The position numbers were made by a program, and so were the translations under genes. Shown in pieces: positions 1 to 7,623 of a stretch of DNA of 64,000 nucleotides. This stretch comes from Streptomyces canus (GTDB lineage Bacteria > Actinomycetota > Actinomycetes > Streptomycetales > Streptomycetaceae), in assembly GCF_030815415.1 (NCBI RefSeq), contig NZ_JAUSWW010000001.1, positions 4,650,001-4,714,000 on the forward strand, written 5' to 3'. Position 1 is the stretch's first letter. Every line of letters starts with the position of its first letter. The notes under the pieces are model-generated. The model saw only the letters and a program-made list of their open reading frames with translations. It was not told the DNA's origin and did not search any database.

Positions 1-87
1 GGCGCCCATGGTCATCACGACGGCACGGCGGCCGTGGCGTACGCGCGCGTGGAGCTCGTCGGCGGTGCGCAGCAGGGTGGTGGTCAT
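1..87 (-). CDS. panC: Pantoate--beta-alanine ligase, N-terminal fragment (cut by window edge)
   Basis: Only the first 29 residues are inside the window. They read MTTTLLRTADEL and then, after a short basic stretch, VVMTMGA, which fits the start of PanC, whose conserved PTMGALHxGH motif would follow just outside. PanC joins pantoate and beta-alanine in pantothenate synthesis in the cytoplasm. The ATG overlaps the TGA of the DUF2520 gene by four bases (ATGA), so the two are co-transcribed and probably translationally coupled. The assignment rests on this short N-terminus and the usual actinobacterial DUF2520-panC order. Confidence 0.8.
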   Translation of the reverse strand, partial: MTTTLLRTADELHARVRHGRRAVVMTMGA

Positions 88-1013
88 CCGGCATCTCCCT
101 TGGTGCCGTCGGTCCCGTTGGCCAGTACCCCGAGAAGGTCCTCGGCGAGCTCGGGCTTCAGCAGCCCGTGGGCGAGCGCCCGGTCGGCGGTCGCGCGGGC
201 CATCGCCAGATAGCCGGCGACGGTCTGCGGGGCGTGCTTGCGCAGCTCGGCGACGTGCGCCGCGACCGTGCCGGCGTCCCCGCGCGCGACGGGGCCGGTC
301 AGGGCCGCGTCGCCGGAGCGCAGGGCGTTGTCGAGGGCGGCGCCGAGGAGCGGGCCGAGCATCCGGTCCGGGGCCTCGACGCCCGCCTCGCGCAGCAGCT
401 CCATGGACTGGGCCACCAGCGTGACGAGGTGGTTGGCGCCGAGCGCGAGGGCCGCGTGGTAGAGCGGGCGCATCTCCTCGGCGATCCACTCGGGCTCGCC
501 GCCCATCTCGATGACGAGGGCCTCGGCGGCCAGTCGCAGCTGCTCGGGCGCGGTGACCCCGAAGGAGCAGCCGGCGAGGCGCTGGACGTCGACCGGGGTG
601 CCGGTGAAGGTCATCGCGGGGTGCAGTGCCAGTGGCAGCGCGCCCGCGCGCAGGGCGGGGTCGAGGACCTTCGTGCCGTACCGCCCGGAGGTGTGCACCA
701 GCAGCTGTCCCGGCCGTACGGACCCGGTCTCGACGAGGCCCTCCACGAGGCCGGGCAGGGTGTCGTCGGGGACCGTCAGCAGGACCAGGTCGGCGCGCTG
801 CAGGACTTCGGCGGGCGGCACGAGCGGCACGTCCGGGAGCAGCTGCGCGGCCCGCCTGCGGGAGGCGTCGGAGACCCCGGAGACGGCCACCGGACGGTGC
901 CCGGCGAGCTGGAGGGAAGCGGCCAGCGCGGGTCCCACCCGCCCGGCGCCGACGACACCGACGGTGAGCCGCGCGGGGCGGTCCTTGGGATCTGGCAGTT
1001 GGCTTGTACTCAC
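84..1013 (-). CDS. Rossmann-like / DUF2520 domain protein upstream of panC
   Basis: A 309-residue cytoplasmic protein. Residues about 16-30 form a dinucleotide-binding turn (VGVVGAGRVGPALAAS, GxGxxG type), followed by an NAD(P)-binding Rossmann domain and, from about residue 150, a helical DUF2520 domain (LHPAMTFTG lies near the junction). The fold resembles ketopantoate reductase and pyrroline-carboxylate reductase. Overlap with panC suggests a role near pantothenate synthesis, perhaps the pantoate-forming reduction, but that is inference from context. Translation starts at GTG 1013. It diverges from the threonine-aldolase-like gene across about 170 bp. Confidence 0.85.
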   Translation of the reverse strand: MSTSQLPDPKDRPARLTVGVVGAGRVGPALAASLQLAGHRPVAVSGVSDASRRRAAQLLPDVPLVPPAEVLQRADLVLLTVPDDTLPGLVEGLVETGSVRPGQLLVHTSGRYGTKVLDPALRAGALPLALHPAMTFTGTPVDVQRLAGCSFGVTAPEQLRLAAEALVIEMGGEPEWIAEEMRPLYHAALALGANHLVTLVAQSMELLREAGVEAPDRMLGPLLGAALDNALRSGDAALTGPVARGDAGTVAAHVAELRKHAPQTVAGYLAMARATADRALAHGLLKPELAEDLLGVLANGTDGTKGDAG

Positions 1014-1185
1014 GCGACGGAGGCCTTCCCGTTCCAGTCCGCTCCGGGTACCGGACGATTTCTCGTCATGTTAACGCGATTGGTTCGAGGGGCGTTCGGT
1101 TGTCCACAGGCTGTGGGTTGCCGCGGGCCGTGCCCCCACGAAAAGGGTGTGCCCGCGGCAAGGGGTGCGCGACATGATCCGGGGC

Positions 1186-2352
1186 ATGAGCGATGCTGCG
1201 GAGCAGGTTGAAGAGCGGTCGGCGGAGGAGCGGTTGCGGGAGCGGCGCCGGGAGGCCCTGCGAGGGGCGCGGCGTGTCCTGTGGCGCGGGGGACTCAGCG
1301 GCACGATCCGGCAGCGGCTCGCGTCGCTCGCGGAGGCCGCGCCCGAGGTGTACGACGTGGACGAGTCCGCGGACATCTACGGCAACGGGGTCGTGGCGGC
1401 CCTGGAGGAGCGTGTCGCGACCCTGCTGGGCAAGGAGGCCGCCGCGTTCTTCCCCACGGGCACGATGGCCCAGCAGGTCGCCCTGCGCTGCTGGGCGGGC
1501 CGCACCGGCAACCCGATGGTCGGCCTGCACGCCCTGGCCCACCCCGAGGTCCACGAACGGCATGCCCTCGCCCAGGTCAGCGGGTTGCGCCCGGTGCGCC
1601 TGACCGGCGAGCCCCGGCTGCCCACCGCGGACGAGGTGCGCGATTTCGAGGAGCCTTATGGCGCGCTGATGCTCGAGTTGCCCCTCAGGGACGCCGGATT
1701 CGTCCTGCCGACCTGGGAGGAGCTCACCGAGGTCGTGGAGGCGGCGCGCGAGCGGGACGCGGTGGTGCACTTCGACGGCGCGCGCCTGTGGGAGACCACC
1801 GTCCACTTCGGCCGCCCCCTGGACGAGATCGCGGGCCTGGCGGACAGCGTCTACGTGTCGTTCTACAAGTCCCTCGACGGTTTCGCCGGCGCGGCGCTCG
1901 CCGGTCCGAAGACGCTGGTGGAGGAGGCGAAGACCTGGCGCCACCGGTACGGCGGGATGGCCTTCCAGCAGTTCCCCACCGCGCTGTCGGCGCTCGTCGG
2001 CCTGGAACAGGAGCTGCCCAGGCTGCCGGAGTACGTCCGCCACGCGCGCGTGGTGGCGGCAGCGCTGCGGGAGGGGTTCGCCGAGGCGGGGGTGGCGTGG
2101 GCGCGCGTGCACCCCGAGGAGCCGCACACCCACCAGTTCCAGGTCTGGCTGCCGTACGACGCCGACGTGCTGCTGGAGGCGGCGGTGCGGCAGGCGGAGG
2201 AGACGGGGACGTATCTGTTCGCCGGCTACTGGGACCGCGGCGGGCCGGGTCTGGCCTTCGCCGAGGTCACCGTCGGCGCCGCCGGCCTGGAGTGGACGGC
2301 CGACGACGTGAAGGCGGCGGTGGCGGACTTCGTGGCCCGGCTCAGCGGCTAG
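1186..2352 (+). CDS. Threonine aldolase family protein (beta-eliminating lyase fold)
   Basis: A PLP-dependent fold-type I enzyme of 388 residues. HFDGAR carries the Asp (about residue 197) expected to pair with the PLP ring nitrogen, and VSFYKSLDGFAG carries the probable Schiff-base Lys (about 228). FFPTGTMAQQ near residue 90 matches the cofactor phosphate-binding region of low-specificity L-threonine aldolases, which cleave threonine to glycine and acetaldehyde. ATG 1186 is chosen because the family motif pattern begins close to it; ATG 1174 and GTG 1147 are in frame upstream. The 3' end overlaps the convergent small gene by 11 bp. Substrate is not determined by sequence; sugar-amine aldolases share this fold. 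Confidence 0.85.
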   Translation: MSDAAEQVEERSAEERLRERRREALRGARRVLWRGGLSGTIRQRLASLAEAAPEVYDVDESADIYGNGVVAALEERVATLLGKEAAAFFPTGTMAQQVALRCWAGRTGNPMVGLHALAHPEVHERHALAQVSGLRPVRLTGEPRLPTADEVRDFEEPYGALMLELPLRDAGFVLPTWEELTEVVEAARERDAVVHFDGARLWETTVHFGRPLDEIAGLADSVYVSFYKSLDGFAGAALAGPKTLVEEAKTWRHRYGGMAFQQFPTALSALVGLEQELPRLPEYVRHARVVAAALREGFAEAGVAWARVHPEEPHTHQFQVWLPYDADVLLEAAVRQAEETGTYLFAGYWDRGGPGLAFAEVTVGAAGLEWTADDVKAAVADFVARLSG

Positions 2353-2557
2353 GCCTCGGCTGCCGGTGCAGCCACCGGCCCAGCGCCTGCCGTATCCGCC
2401 CGTGGGCCGGCCGCTCGGCGAGCACCGCCCGGAACCGCCGGTGGTCGCGCAGTTCGCGTACGACCTGCCAGTCGTGCGTACCGGGCGCGGGCGGGGCGGG
2501 CTGTCCGAGGCGCTGGGCGCGGTAGGTGTCGAGGAGGTACTGCTGGGTGAGGCTCAT
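2342..2557 (-). CDS. Small conserved hypothetical protein (71 aa)
   Basis: A 71-residue basic protein beginning MSLTQQYLLDTYRAQRLGQP and ending in an Arg-rich tail (RWLHRQPRPSR). The ATG at 2557 is preceded by an AGAAGG-like ribosome site about 8 bases upstream. The open frame extends further upstream, but that extension is Arg/Pro-rich with no clear ribosome site. No transmembrane segment or known motif is visible. It overlaps the 3' end of the threonine-aldolase-like gene and diverges from the ArsR-type regulator. I do not recognise a function; the basic composition could suit nucleic-acid or membrane contact. Confidence 0.6.
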   Translation of the reverse strand: MSLTQQYLLDTYRAQRLGQPAPPAPGTHDWQVVRELRDHRRFRAVLAERPAHGRIRQALGRWLHRQPRPSR

Positions 2558-2712
2558 GGCGTATCGCCTTCTCGGGACGCTCTTGCGATGGGTCGGGCTC
2601 CGCGGCTGCCCCGTGATCCCAGGTTGCGCCGGTACCGCGGCGATGTCGCGCCGATTGACGGCGGCCGTCAATCGGGGACGGCGCTGTCAGTGGCGGGGTG
2701 CACCATGAGGTC

Positions 2713-3816
2713 ATGAGCGTGCGCATCGACATCGCGGGGCTGCGGCCGGAGAGGGTCGCCGTCGTCCCCTCGCCCCTGGCCGAGCTCGGCATGGCGCTGC
2801 ACGCGCTGTCCGAGCCGGGCCACCATCCGGGGCTGCAGGGCTGGGTGACGGGCGTGCTGGCCCGCCTCGACCCGCATCTGGCCGACCGGATGTGCGACGC
2901 GGACTTCCTGTGGACGACGACGTTCGCGGACCTGTTCCTGCCGTACGCGGGCATCCCGGACGGCGCCGCCCTCCCCGGGGCCACGCTCGCCGAGGAGCTG
3001 GACCTGCTGGACAAGCTCACGGACGAGCAGTTCGTCAACGCGGCGCTGGAGTTCAGCTGTGCGACCTGTTACGACGTCGGGAGCGGCTGGCTCGTCGACG
3101 CCGAGCAGGGCAGGCGCGCGCTGGAGCTGGCCGCCGCGCGGGGGCCGCGGCAGGAGCGGTTCACCGAGCTGCTGCTGACCGACCCGCCGAAGATCCGGGC
3201 CTGGCTGCGCCAGTTCCTCCAGGACTGCGACGAGGCGTTCTTCGCGGAGACCTGGTCCCGGCTGCGCCACCAGCTCGCGGCGGACGCCCGCCACAAGACC
3301 GACCTCGTGCGCCGCAAGGGTCTCGCCGAGGCGCTGGTCGCCGCGTCCCCGGCGATCACCCTCGACGAGGACGCCGCCGAGATCACGGTCGACAAGCTGA
3401 GCGTGGGCCGTACGACCACGGGGGACGGCCCCCTCATCCTCGTGCCGACCAGTCTCGGCTGGCCCCACCTGGCCGTTCTGTACCGGCCCGGCTGGCAGCC
3501 CGTGGTGCACTATCCGGTCGGCTCCCCCGAACTCGCGGCGCCGCCCTCCGTCGAGCAGCTCGCCCTGCGCATGACGGCCCTGTCCCATCCCGTCCGGATG
3601 CGGATCTGCCGCCACCTGGCCCGCAGCGCCTGGACCACGAGCGAGCTGGCGCAGGCGCACGGGATGACGGCCCCCGAGATATCCCGGCACCTGGGCGTCC
3701 TGAAGAAGGCGGGTCTGATCACCACGCGCCGTCGCGGCCGGTACGTCCAGCACCAGCTGGACATCGCGGTAGTGGCCCGGCTGGGCAGCGACTTCCTGGA
3801 GGGGATCCTCAGGTAG
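2713..3816 (+). CDS. ArsR-type winged-helix regulator with N-terminal DUF5937-like domain
   Basis: A 367-residue protein. The C-terminal 90 residues hold an ArsR-like winged helix: ALSHPVRMRICRHLA (helix 1), TTSELAQAHGMTAPEISRHLGVLKKAGL (recognition helix; cited in part) and the wing RRRGRYVQ. The first roughly 270 residues form an actinobacterial domain of the DUF5937 type that probably senses a ligand or mediates oligomerisation. No cysteine metal-binding pattern is evident in the DNA-binding domain. GTG 2698 is an alternative start. Four bases separate its stop from that of the convergent TmrB-like gene. The target is unknown; autoregulation or control of the divergent 71-aa gene is plausible. 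Confidence 0.8.
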   Translation: MSVRIDIAGLRPERVAVVPSPLAELGMALHALSEPGHHPGLQGWVTGVLARLDPHLADRMCDADFLWTTTFADLFLPYAGIPDGAALPGATLAEELDLLDKLTDEQFVNAALEFSCATCYDVGSGWLVDAEQGRRALELAAARGPRQERFTELLLTDPPKIRAWLRQFLQDCDEAFFAETWSRLRHQLAADARHKTDLVRRKGLAEALVAASPAITLDEDAAEITVDKLSVGRTTTGDGPLILVPTSLGWPHLAVLYRPGWQPVVHYPVGSPELAAPPSVEQLALRMTALSHPVRMRICRHLARSAWTTSELAQAHGMTAPEISRHLGVLKKAGLITTRRRGRYVQHQLDIAVVARLGSDFLEGILR

Positions 3817-3820
3817 CCGG

Positions 3821-4453
3821 TCAGTCGAACCGGATGTGCTTCACCCCGACCCGTACCTGCCTCAGCCTCGTCCGCAGCGCGCCCTCGTTGTTCGGCCGCA
3901 GCGTCAGCCCGGCCAGGACGGCGATGCGGTCGGCCGTCTTCGGCACGGTCGATTCGTCCGTCCACAGGTGCTCGGCGAACTCGGGCTCCCGCAGCCGCTC
4001 GAGACAGTGGTCGAGCTGCTGCACGGCCCAGGTCTCGCGTCCCAGGCCGGCGTTCTTCCCGCCGACGTACTGAAGGAGGTGCCCGAAACCGCGCTCGCGC
4101 AGCCGCTTCATGACGGTCTCACGCTGAGCGAGGAGGGTGAAGTGGCGTACGTCGTGGCCGAGTTCGCCCAGCCGACCCACGGTCTGCGCGAAGTAGCCGG
4201 AGTCCGTGACCGTCATGGGGGCGATCACCACACCGTCGTGCTTGGTGAGGGCGAGGTCGAGCACCTCGACAACGCCCTGCCGCCAGGCCTTCAAGTCCTG
4301 GAAGTTCCCGCGCAGTTCGGGTGGCAGCATGCGGCGCAGACCGAAGCCGGCGTGCTCGGGATCGCAGACGACGCTGCCGGGCAGCCGCCGCTGGATCTCG
4401 TACGCCGTCTGTGTCTTCCCGCCCCCGAAGGGTCCGTTGATCCAGAGGAGCAT
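3821..4453 (-). CDS. TmrB-like ATP-binding protein (tunicamycin-resistance family)
   Basis: A 210-residue P-loop protein beginning MLLWINGPFGGGKTQTAYE, with the Walker A GxxGGGKT at residues 7-14. The order of features (WINGxFGxGKTQTA, an early VxDPEHxGF segment, IAPMTV, HFTLLAxxETVxKRL, a basic C-terminus ending in VKHIRFD) closely tracks Bacillus TmrB, which binds ATP and tunicamycin and gives resistance. By family the product is a cytoplasmic or membrane-associated ATP-binding protein. It lies 50 bp downstream of the response-regulator gene on the same strand and could be the third gene of that operon. Whether it confers resistance here is inference. Confidence 0.8.
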   Translation of the reverse strand: MLLWINGPFGGGKTQTAYEIQRRLPGSVVCDPEHAGFGLRRMLPPELRGNFQDLKAWRQGVVEVLDLALTKHDGVVIAPMTVTDSGYFAQTVGRLGELGHDVRHFTLLAQRETVMKRLRERGFGHLLQYVGGKNAGLGRETWAVQQLDHCLERLREPEFAEHLWTDESTVPKTADRIAVLAGLTLRPNNEGALRTRLRQVRVGVKHIRFD

Positions 4454-4503
4454 GCGCAGACCCTAGTGGGCACCGGTTACGCGCGAGTCACGTTCGCGCC
4501 GCC

Positions 4504-5175
4504 TCAACCGTGCCCGCCGGCCCGCACCATCCCCGTCTCGTAGGCCAGGACCACCACCTGCACCCGGTCCCGGAGGCCGACCTTGGTGAGGATGCGGCCC
4601 ACGTGGGTCTTCACCGTCGCCTCGGACAGGACGAGCCGGGCCGCGATCTCGCCGTTGGACAGGCCCTGGGCGACCAGCATCATGACCTCGCGCTCGCGGT
4701 CGGTGAGCCGCTCCAGCTCCTTGTGCTTGGGCTCCTTGCCGGTGCTCGGCAGCATCGGCGCGAACCGGTCCAGGAGGCGGCGCGTGGTCGAGGGGGCCAC
4801 CACCGCGTCGCCGCTGTGCACCGAGCGGATGGCGGTGAGGAGTTCGCCGGGCGGCACGTCCTTGAGCATGAAGCCGGACGCCCCCGCCTTCAGTCCGGAG
4901 AAGGCGTACTCGTCGAGGTCGAAGGTGGTCAGGATCAGCACCTTCGGCGGGTTGTCGTCCTGGCAGATGCGGCGGGTGGTCTCCACGCCGTCGAGCTTCG
5001 GCATCCGGACGTCCATCAGGACCACGTCGACGGTGGTCGCGCGCAGCACCTCGAGGGCCTCGACGCCGTCGCCCGCCTCGGCGACGACCTCCATGTCCGG
5101 CTGGGCGGCGAGCACCATCCGGAACCCGGTGCGCAGCAGCACCTGGTCGTCGACGAGCATCACGCGGATCGTCAT
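4504..5175 (-). CDS. NarL/LuxR-type response regulator
   Basis: 223 residues. The receiver domain (1-120) has the acidic pair DD near residues 9-10, the phospho-acceptor Asp55 in VVLMDVRMPK and the conserved Lys in the MLKD loop. The C-terminal LuxR helix-turn-helix (about 150-215) contains LTDREREVMMLVAQGLSNGE and SEATVKTHVGRILTK. It is the partner of the histidine kinase 92 bp upstream on the same strand. Such pairs respond to an extracellular or membrane cue by phosphorylating the regulator, which binds DNA as a dimer. The stimulus is not evident; the TmrB-like gene just downstream is a candidate target. Confidence 0.92.
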   Translation of the reverse strand: MTIRVMLVDDQVLLRTGFRMVLAAQPDMEVVAEAGDGVEALEVLRATTVDVVLMDVRMPKLDGVETTRRICQDDNPPKVLILTTFDLDEYAFSGLKAGASGFMLKDVPPGELLTAIRSVHSGDAVVAPSTTRRLLDRFAPMLPSTGKEPKHKELERLTDREREVMMLVAQGLSNGEIAARLVLSEATVKTHVGRILTKVGLRDRVQVVVLAYETGMVRAGGHG

Positions 5176-5267
5176 CGGGTCCTCTTCCGTCTCTTTCAGG
5201 TTCTTGTGGCTCTGCTGATTGCGGTGGCGGGGTTGTTACAGGTGTCAACACAGGGCGTGCGTCGGCG

Positions 5268-6467
5268 TCAATGCGCCGGTTTGAGCGGGAGCAGCGCACT
5301 GATACGGAACCCTCCGCCGGGACGGGGCCCCGCGTCCAGAGTGCCGCCGACCATCCCGACCCGCTCGCGCATGCCGATCAGGCCGTGGCCCTGTCCGTCG
5401 GGGCCGCCCTCTTCGTACAGCTCGTGCGGGGCGCCCTTGCCGTCGTCCTCGACGAGCAGGCCGAGCCCGTCGTCGAAGTACACCAGGCGCACGCTGGCGC
5501 CCGCGTTCGGCCCGCCGTGCTTGCGGGTGTTGGTGAGCGCCTCCTGCACGATGCGGTACGCCGTGAGCTCGACGCCGCTCGGCAGCGGGCGTGGTGTGCC
5601 CTCCACCTTGAAGTCGACCGGCAGACCGGAGGTGCGGCACTGTTCGACGAGGTCGTCGATCTGCTCGACGTCGGGCTGGGGGACGTACTCGCCGACCTCC
5701 TGGTGCTCACCGGTGCGCAGCACGCCCAGCAGGCGGCGCATCTCGGCCAGCGCCTGGCGGCCGGTGGAGGAGATCGTCTCCAGGGCCTTCTTCGCCTGGT
5801 CGGGCGCGGCGTCGAGGACATAGGCGGCGCCGTCGGCCTGCACCACCATCACCGAGACGTTGTGCGCGACCACGTCGTGGAGCTCGCGCGCGATCCGGGC
5901 GCGTTCGGCGGCCACCGCGACCTTCGCCTGTGCCTCGCGCTCCTTCTCGAGCCGGCTCGCGCGCTCCTCGAGCTGCGCGAAGTAGGCCCGCCGGGTGCGG
6001 ATCGAGTCGCCGAGCACCCAGGCGAGGGCGAACGGCACCGTCAGGAAGATCGCCTTCGCCGCGTTGCCCAGCGCGGTCCCGTCCAGCGCCCAGCGCGTCT
6101 GCGCCATCGGCGCCGCACACAGCCCCACGGCCAGTGCGAGCCGGGAGGCCCATCGGGAGCCCGTCGCGGCCACCGTGTAGACGATCACCAGCATCGCGAA
6201 GTCGGCGGCCATCGTCTGGACGTTCAGCAGCAGCTGCGTCACACCGATGCCGACCGACAGCACCAGCATCTTCTCCGGCATGAGCCGGCGCAGCGCGATC
6301 ACCGCACACAGCAGGAACGTGATCGGAACGATCAGCGCCGGTGAGTCGGTGCCCCGCTCCGCCGAACTGGCGGTCCCGCTCAGCAGCGAGATCCCGAACA
6401 GGAAGACGGCCCAGAAGGTGTCGACCCCTGTCGGGTTTCTGCGGAGGAAGTCATAGAGGCGCTGCAC
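5268..6467 (-). CDS. Sensor histidine kinase (HisKA_3 type)
   Basis: 399 residues. The N-terminal 155 residues hold about four to five hydrophobic membrane segments with almost no extracellular loop, followed by a short coiled linker (FAQLEERASRLEKEREAQ). The dimerisation and phosphoacceptor box IARELHDVVAHNVSVMVVQ has the phospho-His near residue 197. The ATP-binding domain has the N box ALTNTRKHGG and the G boxes DDGKGA and GHGLIGMRERV. It phosphorylates the downstream regulator at 4504-5175. The GTG start is preceded 7 bases upstream by TACGCT, so the message may be leaderless. Confidence 0.92.
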   Translation of the reverse strand: MQRLYDFLRRNPTGVDTFWAVFLFGISLLSGTASSAERGTDSPALIVPITFLLCAVIALRRLMPEKMLVLSVGIGVTQLLLNVQTMAADFAMLVIVYTVAATGSRWASRLALAVGLCAAPMAQTRWALDGTALGNAAKAIFLTVPFALAWVLGDSIRTRRAYFAQLEERASRLEKEREAQAKVAVAAERARIARELHDVVAHNVSVMVVQADGAAYVLDAAPDQAKKALETISSTGRQALAEMRRLLGVLRTGEHQEVGEYVPQPDVEQIDDLVEQCRTSGLPVDFKVEGTPRPLPSGVELTAYRIVQEALTNTRKHGGPNAGASVRLVYFDDGLGLLVEDDGKGAPHELYEEGGPDGQGHGLIGMRERVGMVGGTLDAGPRPGGGFRISALLPLKPAH

Positions 6468-6573
6468 GTAACCCAGCGTAGGGAAGCGTGAAGCGTGCAG
6501 GGGTCAACCGGAGGACCGATCCATGCCCGGCCCGCGTACTCCCCAAGGTGGAGGCCCCGTTCCCCTGCACGCC

Positions 6574-6585
6574 TAATCTGGCGGC
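6574..6585 (+). promoter_or_regulatory. Candidate -10 element giving a leaderless mRNA for the MidA-like gene
   Basis: TAATCT (6574-6579) lies exactly 6 bases before the GTG at 6586, and there is no Shine-Dalgarno sequence. This spacing puts transcription start at or next to the first base of the GTG. No good -35 is seen. Judged by pattern only. Confidence 0.45.
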
Positions 6586-7623
6586 GTGACGGACGACACG
6601 GCGGGTGAATGGCGTGGCTGGCGGGCGGCCGCGGAGACCGCCCTGTACGGACCCGGGGGCTTCTATCACCGGCCCGAGGGGCCGGCCGGTCACTTCCGTA
6701 CGTCGGTGCACGCGTCGCCGTTGTTCGCCGAGGCCGTGGCGCGACTGCTGGGCCGGGTCGACGAGGCCCTGGGCCGGCCCGCGGCGCTCGACTTCGTCGA
6801 CATGGCCGCCGGCCGCGGCGAGCTGGTCACCGGGGTGCTCGCCGCGCTGCCCGCCGACCTGGCCACCCGCACGCGTGCGTACGCCGTCGAACGCGCCGAC
6901 CGCCCGCCCGGCCTCGACCACCGGATCGAGTGGCTGACCGAGCCCCCGCGCGGGATCACCGGGCTGCTGTTCGCCAACGAGTGGCTGGACAACGTGCCCG
7001 TGGAGATCGCCGAGACGGACTCCGCGGGCGTGGCCCGACGGGTGCTCGTACGGCCCGACGGGACCGAGCGGCTCGGGGATCCGTTCTCCGGCGCAGAGGC
7101 GCGGTGGCTGGCGCGGTGGTGGCCGCTGCCGGCTGAGGAGGGGCTGCGGGCGGAGGTGGGGCTGCCCCGGGACGAGGCGTGGGCCGCCGCGGTCGCGACG
7201 GTCGAGCGGGGGCTCGCGGTCGCGGTCGACTACGCGCACGCGGTCGGCGCGCGCCCTCTCTTCGGGACGCTCACCGGTTTCCGCGCGGGGCGCGAGACGG
7301 CGCCCGTACCGGACGGATCGTGCGACATCACGGCGCATGTCGCGCTGGACGCGTGCGCGCTGCCCGGGGGCCGCGTACTGACACAACGCGCCGCACTGCG
7401 CGCCTTGGGGATCGCAGGCGCACGCCCCCCGCTCGCACTGGCCTCCACACAGCCCGCGGCCTACGTACGCGCCCTCGCGAGCGCCGGCGAGGCCGCCGAA
7501 CTCACCGCCCCCGGCGGCCTCGGCGACTTCGGCTGGCTGCTCCAGCCGGTCGCGGTCCCGGACGCCCCGGGCACACCGCTCGAGGCGCTACTTGTCGATG
7601 TCCCCGACCACGAAGAACAGTGA
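6586..7623 (+). CDS. SAM-dependent methyltransferase, MidA/NDUFAF7 (DUF185) family
   Basis: 345 residues. The start resembles MidA-family proteins (LYGPGGFY, then HFRTSVHASPLFAEAVARLL). FVDMAAGRGEL near residue 70 is the SAM-binding motif, and LFANEWLDNVPVEI matches the family's NExxDxxP motif. Human NDUFAF7 dimethylates an arginine of the NDUFS2 (NuoD) subunit of complex I. The gene ends inside the 3' end of a convergent NuoD-like gene (36-bp overlap), which makes that protein an attractive substrate. The GTG start seems leaderless. The family call is firm; the substrate is inference. Confidence 0.82.
   Translation: MTDDTAGEWRGWRAAAETALYGPGGFYHRPEGPAGHFRTSVHASPLFAEAVARLLGRVDEALGRPAALDFVDMAAGRGELVTGVLAALPADLATRTRAYAVERADRPPGLDHRIEWLTEPPRGITGLLFANEWLDNVPVEIAETDSAGVARRVLVRPDGTERLGDPFSGAEARWLARWWPLPAEEGLRAEVGLPRDEAWAAAVATVERGLAVAVDYAHAVGARPLFGTLTGFRAGRETAPVPDGSCDITAHVALDACALPGGRVLTQRAALRALGIAGARPPLALASTQPAAYVRALASAGEAAELTAPGGLGDFGWLLQPVAVPDAPGTPLEALLVDVPDHEEQ

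Noticed and set aside
168..1211. Long open frames antisense to the DUF2520 gene
   Set aside because: Shadow frames typical of high-GC DNA; no family sequence, and the minus-strand gene has clear motifs and coupling to panC.
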